This document shows, piece by piece, positions 7,021 to 12,099 of a stretch of DNA of 12,099 bases. The number at the start of each line of letters is the position of its first letter. Position 1 is the stretch's first letter. Source of the stretch: Saprospiraceae bacterium UBA7328 (GTDB taxonomy: Bacteria > Bacteroidota > Bacteroidia > Chitinophagales > Saprospiraceae). The translations under genes were made by a program, and so were the position numbers. Location: contig DKPS01000131.1 in the NCBI GenBank assembly GCA_002471345.1, positions 1 through 12,099 on the forward strand. The letters are read 5' to 3'. Below the pieces are notes generated by a model. The model saw only the letters and a program-made list of their open reading frames with translations. It did not search any database and was not told the origin of the DNA.

Positions 7021-7050
7021 AATATTCATAATTTCATGAAATGGAATATT
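7021..7050 (+). repeat. Nested inverted repeat covering the start codon of the acetyltransferase
   Basis: Outer arms AATATTC (7021-7027) and GAATATT (7044-7050) enclose a perfect 12-bp palindrome, ATTTCATGAAAT (7031-7042). The ATG at 7041-7043 lies in the structure, so the folded mRNA would hide the start codon. All A/T-rich, so stability is modest. Confidence 0.5.
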
Positions 7051-7571
7051 TATTCCTATCCGAAAGGCTAGGATTTAGAAAATGGAAAGACAGTGATTTA
7101 GACCCATTCATAAAAATGAATGCAGACCCTGAAGTAATGAAATACTTTCTTTCTCCACTTTCCTCAATTAAAACTCTTGAGCTTTTAAGTAGAATCAAAG
7201 GACACTTTAAAGATTATGGTTATTGCTTATATGCTGTAGATAGATTAGATCAGTCTTCATTTATTGGATTTATTGGTATCATGCCTGACACCATGGGTAT
7301 AAATGTAAGCCCTTGCATTGAGATCGGCTGGAGATTAGATAGGAAGGCATGGAATAAAGGGTTTGCGACAGAAGGGGCTAGAAGGTGTATAGAGTATGCC
7401 TTCAAAGAACTAAATATCTCTGAAATATATTCTTGTACAGCAATGATGAACACAAACTCAGAGAGAGTAATGCAAAAAGCGGGTATGAGCTTTGTTAAAA
7501 AATTCAATCATCCTAGGGTTCCAGACGGTCATATTTTAAACGAGCATGTCTTGTATAGAATCAAGCAATAG
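7041..7571 (+). CDS. GNAT family N-acetyltransferase, RimJ/RimL-like
   Basis: This 176-residue protein has the acetyltransf_3 layout: N-terminal SERLGFRKWKDSDLDPFIKM, a central strand IEIGWRLDRKAWNKG, and the acetyl-CoA pyrophosphate loop WNKGFATEGARR in which K-G-F-A-T-E-G fills the Q/R-x-x-G-x-G/A slot. The C-terminal half has the usual NTNSERVMQKAGMSFVKKF signature for the last helix and strand. Relatives acetylate N-terminal amines of ribosomal proteins or various small molecules. The substrate here is unknown, and the distance from RimI/J/L proper is large. It lies 43 bp after typA on the same strand with no visible terminator between, so read-through expression is likely. Its stop is only 4 bp from the stop of the convergent ArsN1-like gene. 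Confidence 0.85.
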   Translation: MEYLFLSERLGFRKWKDSDLDPFIKMNADPEVMKYFLSPLSSIKTLELLSRIKGHFKDYGYCLYAVDRLDQSSFIGFIGIMPDTMGINVSPCIEIGWRLDRKAWNKGFATEGARRCIEYAFKELNISEIYSCTAMMNTNSERVMQKAGMSFVKKFNHPRVPDGHILNEHVLYRIKQ

Positions 7572-7575
7572 AGAA

Positions 7576-8067
7576 TCAAGTAATTCCAATAATGGAGCTC
7601 CTTCTTTCCATCAGTACATTATCATACCAGTTATCTCTCAATTTGCCAATCCTTTCTCTATAACCTATCTTTCTAAATCCACATTTTTCATGTAGAGCTA
7701 TGCTGCTTGTATTGCTAGGGAAGATTCCTGATTGTAAGGTCCAAATACCATTTTCTTCACTGATATCAATGAGGCTTTCTAGTAGGAGTTTCCCTACTCC
7801 TTTTCCTCGGGCATCTTGACTCACGTATACACTCACTTCAGCTACTCCTGCATAGACACATCTGCTGGATACTGGAGATAAGGACGCCCAACCGAGCATA
7901 TTACCAGTGATATATGCTGCTATTCTGCCAAAAGGAAAATGAGAATCATCCCATGAACTCCAAGAGGGAACGTTTGTTTCGAACGTCGCCTTTCCTGTTT
8001 CTATTCCTTCAGCATAAATTTCAGCTACTGCGTCAAAATTGGCCTCATCAATATTATGTAAAACCAT
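7576..8067 (-). CDS. arsN1: ArsN1-like (arsinothricin/phosphinothricin) N-acetyltransferase
   Basis: The 163-residue GNAT protein matches the PAT/ArsN1 subfamily closely. Seen in order are IYAEGIETGKATFET (13-31), PSWSSWD, GWASLSPVSSRCVYAGVAEV (59-78), the acetyl-CoA loop ARGKGVGKLL (86-95), GIWTLQSGIFPSN (107-119), LHEKCGFRKIGYRERIG (125-141) and a final VLMERRS. Enzymes of this group transfer an acetyl group to the alpha-amine of arsinothricin or phosphinothricin, inactivating these glutamate-mimic antibiotics; ArsN1 genes are typically found in arsenic resistance operons. Here it follows the DUF6428 gene with a 4-bp gap, and in my recollection DUF6428 is also an ars-operon partner, which supports ArsN1 over a generic PAT. 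The start has Met-Val directly before the first strand. Substrate specificity between the two antibiotics is not decidable by eye. Confidence 0.75.
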   Translation of the reverse strand: MVLHNIDEANFDAVAEIYAEGIETGKATFETNVPSWSSWDDSHFPFGRIAAYITGNMLGWASLSPVSSRCVYAGVAEVSVYVSQDARGKGVGKLLLESLIDISEENGIWTLQSGIFPSNTSSIALHEKCGFRKIGYRERIGKLRDNWYDNVLMERRSSIIGIT

Positions 8068-8071
8068 ATAC

Positions 8072-8539
8072 TTAGCAACATCCTGAGCCGGGAGAACAAC
8101 TGGAAGAAGAAGCCACCATATTGCTAAGATCTAAAGATTTTGAATCGGGTACTCCACAATTTTCTCTTGCAAGGCAATCTGTCATTTTGGTGATCAATAA
8201 AAATTGAGATCCATCATGATCTAAACCATATTTACCAATTGTGGAGCCTTGATATTCTACCTCGATTTCTAAATCACCAATTCCCAAAAGTTCTTGGGAC
8301 AATTCTATAATGTGAATCAGTTTTTCAGGATGTAACCTGTGATCATAATCATTCTCTTCCCAGAGCTGAAAATTTGCTACCTCCTGATGTCGAATTTTTC
8401 CACCACAATCAATAAAATGCTTAGTAACTCTGCCTACTTCTGTGACATGAAAATGAGCTGGAACTAGATCCCCTGAAGGTAATTGAAAAGCAATTGTTTT
8501 AGAATTTTGAAGATGACTTTTGATTTCTTCTATGGTCAT
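8072..8539 (-). CDS. DUF6428 family protein with Cys-rich tail, arsenic-operon associated
   Basis: The 155-residue cytosolic protein has no signal peptide. The conserved core contains TIAFQLPSGDLVPAHFHVTE (15-34), VTKHFIDCGGKIRHQE (38-53), NFQLWEENDYDHRLHPEKL (56-74) and EIEVEYQG. It is rich in His, Asp and aromatic residues, as in a metal- or metalloid-binding fold, but unassigned. Cysteines are at 45, 122, 128, 148, 154 and 155; the final SSCSPGSGCC resembles soft-metal-binding tails. From memory, DUF6428 proteins in Bacteroidota lie between arsR and arsC/acr3, so a role in arsenic handling is inferred, not shown. It is the promoter-proximal gene of a two-gene unit with the ArsN1-like enzyme. 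No arsR, arsC, acr3 or arsM is in the window. Confidence 0.75.
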   Translation of the reverse strand: MTIEEIKSHLQNSKTIAFQLPSGDLVPAHFHVTEVGRVTKHFIDCGGKIRHQEVANFQLWEENDYDHRLHPEKLIHIIELSQELLGIGDLEIEVEYQGSTIGKYGLDHDGSQFLLITKMTDCLARENCGVPDSKSLDLSNMVASSSSCSPGSGCC

Positions 8540-8684
8540 ATTGATTTTAGTTTTTATGCTGTGTTGATGTCCTAAAATTACAATGAAAAATAGATTGAAA
8601 TTGTTTTGATGAGATTTAAGATTCCTAATGTTCTTTTGTGATGTACTCTTATTTTACCATTGAAAATACTGAATTGACCAGTTG

Positions 8685-8700
8685 TGTAACTTTTGTTACA
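8685..8700. promoter_or_regulatory. Perfect inverted repeat TGTAAC-N4-GTTACA in the DUF6428-metY divergent region
   Basis: Six-base arms separated by TTTT are centred about 72 bp upstream of metY and about 153 bp upstream of the DUF6428 gene. The spacing (TGTAA-N6-TTACA) matches the geometry of CRP/FNR-family operators. The rest of the 225-bp gap (8540-8764) is A/T-rich with no gene. A one-mismatch -7 box (TATATTCG, 8709-8716) lies just downstream on the metY strand. No regulator gene is nearby. Confidence 0.45.
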
Positions 8701-8764
8701 TGAAGCTTTATATTCGAAAGCCTTAAAGTAATAATACTCTCAGTTATAAAAATTTAAATACAAT

Positions 8765-10039
8765 ATGAAAAAAGAGACCATTTCTCTACATGGAGGATAT
8801 CAGTCAGAACTAACGACTAAGTCGGTAGCAGTACCCATCTATCAAACTGTGGCTTATGAGTTTGATAATGCTCAGCATGGAGCGGATTTATTTAACCTTG
8901 CTGTACCTGGAAATATATATAGTAGAATTATGAACCCTACTGTAGATGTTTTAGAACAGCGAATGGCGGCTCTTGAAGGTGGTGTTGCTGCTTTAGGGGT
9001 AAGTGCAGGAAGTGCTGCTATTAATTATGCAATTTTAACTTTAGCCGGGAAAGGTGACAATATTGTTTCAACACCTCAGCTTTATGGTGGAAGCTATACA
9101 CTATTTGCCCATATGCTTCCAGCACTTGGTATTGAGGTTAAATTTGCTAAGTCTTCAAACCCTGGTGACATATCTAAATTAATTACAAAAAAGACAAAGG
9201 CAGTATTTTGCGAATCTATTGGCAACCCAGCTGGTAATATTACGGACATTGAAAAAATTGCTGTAGCCGCTCATAAAAAAGGAGTTCCTGTGATAGTAGA
9301 TAATACTGTAGCAAGTCCTGCAATTTGGAACCCTATTGAACATGGGGCTGATATAGTAGTCCATTCATTGACAAAATATGTAGGAGGTCATGGTACGACA
9401 TTAGGAGGAGTAATTGTGGATTCAGGTAAGTTCCCTTGGGCAGATCATCAAGAGAGGTTTCCACAATTCCAGGACCCTGAACCTGCATATCATGGTGTAG
9501 TTTATAATGAAGCGTTTGGACCTGCAGCCTTTGTAGCCAGAGCTCGTACTGTAGCTTTAAGAAATACAGGTTCTGCATTATCTGCTTTGGCAGCTTTTCA
9601 ACTTTTACAAGGGCTTGAAACTCTAAGTCTTCGTATGGAACGCCATTGCGAAAATGCTTTAGTAGTAGCAAAATATCTAGAATCTCATGATCAAGTAGAA
9701 TGGGTGCATTATGGAGGCCTTAAATCAAGTGAATATTATAAATTGGCACGAAAATATTGCGGAGGCAAACCTTCTTCTCTTCTCACTTTTGGTATTAAAG
9801 GAGGGTTTTCAAAAGCAGAAAAATTTTATGATGAGCTTAAATTATTCAAAAGACTCGTGAATATTGGAGATGCTAAGTCTTTAGCTTGTCATCCAGCTTC
9901 TACCACTCATAGACAGATGACTACTGAGGAACAAGCAATGGCAGGTGTGACTGAAGATTTGTTAAGATTATGTGTTGGAATAGAACATAATGAGGATATT
10001 ATTGCTGATCTAGATCAAGCATTTGGTGCAGTGAAATAG
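8765..10039 (+). CDS. metY: O-acetylhomoserine aminocarboxypropyltransferase (MetY, PLP-dependent)
   Basis: The 424-residue cytosolic enzyme belongs to the Cys/Met-metabolism PLP family (fold type I). It joins O-acetylhomoserine and sulfide to homocysteine, or methanethiol to methionine. Family marks include SLHGGY (7-12), SVAVPIYQTVAYEFDNAQHG, YSRIMNPT (52-59, phosphate contact from the neighbouring subunit), QLYGGSY (105-111, ring stacking), VDN (D179 binding the pyridine N) and SLTKYVGGHG with the PLP lysine K204. The insert FPWADHQERFPQFQDPEPAY (about 223-242) and the total length distinguish MetY from cystathionine gamma-synthase and methionine gamma-lyase. SLACHPASTTH (carboxylate-binding region) is intact. 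It appears monocistronic: divergent neighbour upstream, strong terminator downstream. No metX is in the window. Confidence 0.93.
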   Translation: MKKETISLHGGYQSELTTKSVAVPIYQTVAYEFDNAQHGADLFNLAVPGNIYSRIMNPTVDVLEQRMAALEGGVAALGVSAGSAAINYAILTLAGKGDNIVSTPQLYGGSYTLFAHMLPALGIEVKFAKSSNPGDISKLITKKTKAVFCESIGNPAGNITDIEKIAVAAHKKGVPVIVDNTVASPAIWNPIEHGADIVVHSLTKYVGGHGTTLGGVIVDSGKFPWADHQERFPQFQDPEPAYHGVVYNEAFGPAAFVARARTVALRNTGSALSALAAFQLLQGLETLSLRMERHCENALVVAKYLESHDQVEWVHYGGLKSSEYYKLARKYCGGKPSSLLTFGIKGGFSKAEKFYDELKLFKRLVNIGDAKSLACHPASTTHRQMTTEEQAMAGVTEDLLRLCVGIEHNEDIIADLDQAFGAVK

Positions 10040-10069
10040 ATTAGTTTTTCTTTTAGCAAGAATTCAAGG

Positions 10070-10106
10070 ATACTCTTGAGTTATAAAGCTCAAGGGTATT
10101 TTTTTT
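10070..10106 (+). terminator. Intrinsic terminator after metY
   Basis: An 11-bp stem (ATACTCTTGAG, 10070-10080, with CTCAAGGGTAT, 10089-10099, one G-U pair) has an 8-nt loop and runs into eight T (10099-10106). It lies 30 bp past the metY stop and separates metY from the DJ-1/PhyH unit. Confidence 0.9.
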
Positions 10107-10182
10107 GATGAAGCAGAAGCCTACATTTTTTTCTATTTTAGGAATGTGATTTATTCATAAAAATCTTAAATGAATTAATATT

Positions 10183-10737
10183 ATGAAGCTACTGATATTG
10201 ACTGGAGATGGAGGTGAAAGTTACGAAACGCTTTACGCTAAGCATAGATTTGAAGAAGCAGGACATGAAGCCATAGTTGCAGCCCCCTCAGTTAAAATGC
10301 TCAATTTGGTCATTCATGATTTCGAACCAGGATGGGACACTTATGTAGAACGTAAGGGGTATTACGTTACATCAGATATTTCTATATCCGAGGTTGATGA
10401 AAAGGACTATGATGCCATTCTTCTGATAGGAGGAAGAGCACCTGAATTTTTGAGAAATGACCCAAACGTCATTTCTTTAGTTCAAGATTTTGATAAGGCA
10501 GATAAATTTATTTTCGCAATTTGCCATGGAATTCAAATTCTGGTGACAGCAGGACTTGTAAATGATAAGAATATCACATGTTATGAACATGTAAAATTCG
10601 AGGTAGAGGCATGTGGAGGGAGATTCATAGGGAAAGATGAGGCAGTCAGAGATGGTAGAATAGTTACCGGTCAGACTTGGCAAAGTCATCCAGATTTCTA
10701 TAGAATGGTATTCGAATGTATAGTTGAAATGTCTTAA
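10183..10737 (+). CDS. DJ-1/PfpI family protein
   Basis: The 184-residue single-domain protein is of normal length for the family. The nucleophile elbow is AICHGIQIL, with Cys114 followed by His115; the conserved acidic residue pairing with the Cys is probably E15 in GGESYETLYAKHRFEEAG. DAILLIGGRAPEFLR (77-91) is the usual strand and loop before the elbow, and VTGQTWQSHPDF ends the domain. Relatives act as glyoxalase III/deglycase-like enzymes, amidases or stress chaperones; which one cannot be told from sequence. No signal peptide, so cytosolic. It lies after the metY terminator, with no clear -7 box in the 76-bp leader, and 43 bp before the PhyH-type gene, which it probably shares a transcript with. 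Confidence 0.88.
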   Translation: MKLLILTGDGGESYETLYAKHRFEEAGHEAIVAAPSVKMLNLVIHDFEPGWDTYVERKGYYVTSDISISEVDEKDYDAILLIGGRAPEFLRNDPNVISLVQDFDKADKFIFAICHGIQILVTAGLVNDKNITCYEHVKFEVEACGGRFIGKDEAVRDGRIVTGQTWQSHPDFYRMVFECIVEMS

Positions 10738-10780
10738 TGTTGAATCTTTGTGGTAAAAGCTAATTCGAAATAAATCAAAT

Positions 10781-11590
10781 ATGATGGACATCCTCAAGAG
10801 GCCCTATTCTCTTTGTCAAGATCATTTGGATTTTTATTCTAAAAACAAATTCATAAAATTGAAGAATGTTCTTGATGATAAATCGATAGCACATTTTAAC
10901 AATGTGATCTCCAAGAAAGTCTCAGAACTGAATTCAAATACAATTTCGTTAGAACAAAAGGATACTTATGGTAAGGCATTTATCCAAATGATGAATCTTT
11001 GGACCGAGGACAATGAAATAAAGAAGCTAGTCTTTAGTGAAAGATTGGGTCAAATAGCAAGTGATTTAATGCATGTAGATGGTGTTCGATTATATCATGA
11101 TCAAGCTTTATTTAAAGAGGCTGGAGGAGGCATCACTCCTTGGCATGCCGATCAATATTATTGGCCTTTGTCAAATGACAATACCATTACGGCATGGATA
11201 CCTTTACAGGCTACTTCTCTTCAGATGGGAACTTTGGAATTTAGTGCTAGAAGTCATCAAATGAGAGCAGGAAGAGATTTAGTGATTGGTGATGAAAGCG
11301 AAAAGATTCTATCTAAAAAACTCAGAGTCACAGATTTTGAACATGTGATTGAGCCTTTTGATATCGGAGAAGTCAGCTTTCATTCTGGATGGATTTTTCA
11401 TAGGGCTGGTGCTAATCAGACTGAGCTAATTAGAAAAGCTTTTACTATTATATTCATGGATAAGGAGATGACCCTGAAAGAACCTGAAAATAAGAATCAG
11501 CTAAATGATTGGAATACATGGTGTCCAGGAGTTAAGGTAGGAGAGGTGATTGGATCACGATTGAACCCAATTACCTATCAAATCAATTAA
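10781..11590 (+). CDS. Phytanoyl-CoA dioxygenase (PhyH) family Fe(II)/2-oxoglutarate oxygenase
   Basis: The 269-residue protein has a double-stranded beta-helix core. The iron ligands are H122 and D124 in WHADQYYW and H207 in the SGWIFHRAGANQT segment; R218 in IRKAFT is placed to bind the 2-oxoglutarate carboxylate. Other family marks: YHDQALFKEAGGG (105-117), TAWIPLQATSLQMGTLEF (137-154) and SARSHQ. The N-terminal helix with DFYSKNKFIKLKNVLD is the typical PhyH opening. It should hydroxylate (or, less often, halogenate or desaturate) a small molecule; H-x-D is intact, which argues against the halogenase variant in which Asp is replaced. The substrate is not predictable. Two ATG codons stand in tandem at the start (10781, 10784). 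It is co-oriented with the DJ-1/PfpI gene and convergent with the NTF2-like gene. Confidence 0.88.
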   Translation: MMDILKRPYSLCQDHLDFYSKNKFIKLKNVLDDKSIAHFNNVISKKVSELNSNTISLEQKDTYGKAFIQMMNLWTEDNEIKKLVFSERLGQIASDLMHVDGVRLYHDQALFKEAGGGITPWHADQYYWPLSNDNTITAWIPLQATSLQMGTLEFSARSHQMRAGRDLVIGDESEKILSKKLRVTDFEHVIEPFDIGEVSFHSGWIFHRAGANQTELIRKAFTIIFMDKEMTLKEPENKNQLNDWNTWCPGVKVGEVIGSRLNPITYQIN

Positions 11591-11633
11591 CCATAAAGAG
11601 ATCGTTCGTATAACCTTGACTAAGTCCTTAATC

Positions 11634-12026
11634 TTACCTTGAAATGTTTGTTGATACCTTATCCGTGATATACCATTCACCTGCCTCTTTGAGGAGATTA
11701 AAATAATCAGTAAAATGCCTTTTTGGGGTTACGATCTCTACTTTGGCAGATGCTGCATTTCTAGTGATATCTATGGAAATTATTCTTGCTTCGGTATCAG
11801 GTAATCTCGGTCTCGGTTTAAAGTTTCCTACATATCCTTTTTTATCCACACGTACTAATTTACCATCTCTTACAAATTTCAAATTACAAGTAGCATGCAT
11901 CGCTTTTGATAATAGAGTTGTATCTCCAGTCATCCATCCATCGAAATAATTTTGGATAGTTCCTTGAATCATTATAAGATCTGCTGAAGTGTCATTCTGA
12001 CCTATTACGGGATGAAAAGATATCAT
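11634..12026 (-). CDS. Exported NTF2-like protein, putative lumazine-binding (PF12893-type), start codon unclear
   Basis: The domain is complete: IQGTIQNYFDGWMTGDTTLL (about 20-39) is the typical first helix, followed by MHATCNLKFVRDGKLV, RIISIDITRNAASAKVEIV and FTDYFNLLKEAGEWYITDKV. These proteins are small cone-shaped NTF2 folds, often periplasmic in Bacteroidota, of mostly unknown function; the enzymatic role implied by the family name is unproven. From the first ATG (12026) the N-terminus is a short hydrophobic stub ending IGQND. Reading the same frame upstream to 12060-12062 gives KNHLFITSLFLMISFHPVIG after an ATA codon, a textbook signal peptide lacking only a normal initiator; a stop lies two codons further up. 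No ATG, GTG or TTG precedes it in any frame before the window end. Either ATA is used, or the start was lost. Confidence 0.75.
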   Translation of the reverse strand: MISFHPVIGQNDTSADLIMIQGTIQNYFDGWMTGDTTLLSKAMHATCNLKFVRDGKLVRVDKKGYVGNFKPRPRLPDTEARIISIDITRNAASAKVEIVTPKRHFTDYFNLLKEAGEWYITDKVSTNISR

Positions 12027-12099
12027 CAGGAATAGTGAGGTGATAAAAAGATGATTTTTTATATATTAAAAATGTGTTATTTGTAAAATTCTGATTATT

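Noticed and set aside
7041..8067. The two neighbouring acetyltransferase genes as a duplication
   Set aside because: They are convergent and belong to different GNAT subfamilies (RimJ/L-like and PAT/ArsN1) with no similarity beyond the acetyl-CoA loop.
8540..8764. Possible SAM riboswitch in the metY leader
   Set aside because: None of the conserved SAM-I or SAM-II core sequences or a pseudoknot-like arrangement could be recognised; only the short dyad is visible.
10149..10160. TTTAT-TC-ATAAA dyad upstream of the DJ-1 gene as operator
   Set aside because: Pure A/T arms with a two-base spacer are expected by chance in such AT-rich DNA.

Overview
The window looks like chromosomal DNA from an AT-rich member of the Bacteroidota, roughly mid-30s % G+C by eye. 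Three things point there. Starts lack Shine-Dalgarno sequences and sit in A/T-rich leaders. Several upstream regions carry the TAnnTTTG -7 promoter element. The protein families fit: choice-of-anchor Q / beta-helix surface proteins ending in a 3-coathanger-like module, an IPTL-CTERM protein, a class III cyclase-TPR protein and DUF6428. The IPTL-CTERM and coathanger-type proteins fit Saprospiria-like lineages best; this is an inference from family distribution.

Layout. 1-1649 (+): the 3' end of a large secreted beta-helix protein gene, broken in frame at a run of nine G, then a small exported protein with an IPTL-CTERM-type C-terminal anchor. 1727-4769 (-): a membrane-anchored NAPE-PLD-like metallo-beta-lactamase-fold hydrolase, and a class III nucleotide cyclase/TPR gene split by a frameshift with apparent loss of about seven codons. 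4945-5049 (-): a 34-residue Lys/Ala-rich protein with its own promoter, divergent from typA. 5201-7571 (+): typA (BipA ribosome GTPase) and a RimJ/RimL-type acetyltransferase whose start codon lies inside an inverted repeat. 7576-8539 (-): a two-gene arsenic-linked cassette, DUF6428 protein then ArsN1-like acetyltransferase. 8765-10106 (+): metY with a strong intrinsic terminator. 10183-11590 (+): a DJ-1/PfpI protein and a PhyH-family dioxygenase, probably one transcript. 11634-12026 (-): an exported NTF2-like (lumazine-binding-type) protein whose natural start codon seems to be missing.

Most of the window is ordinary chromosome: translation-stress GTPase, sulfur assimilation and stand-alone enzymes. 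The points of interest are the poly-G frameshift in the surface protein, the isolated DUF6428-ArsN1 pair without arsR, arsC or a pump, the split cyclase, the unannotated small basic protein, and two compact 4-nt-spaced inverted repeats upstream of metY and of the hydrolase. I found no CRISPR array, tRNA, rRNA, insertion sequence or phage gene, and no convincing multi-gene novel defence system.
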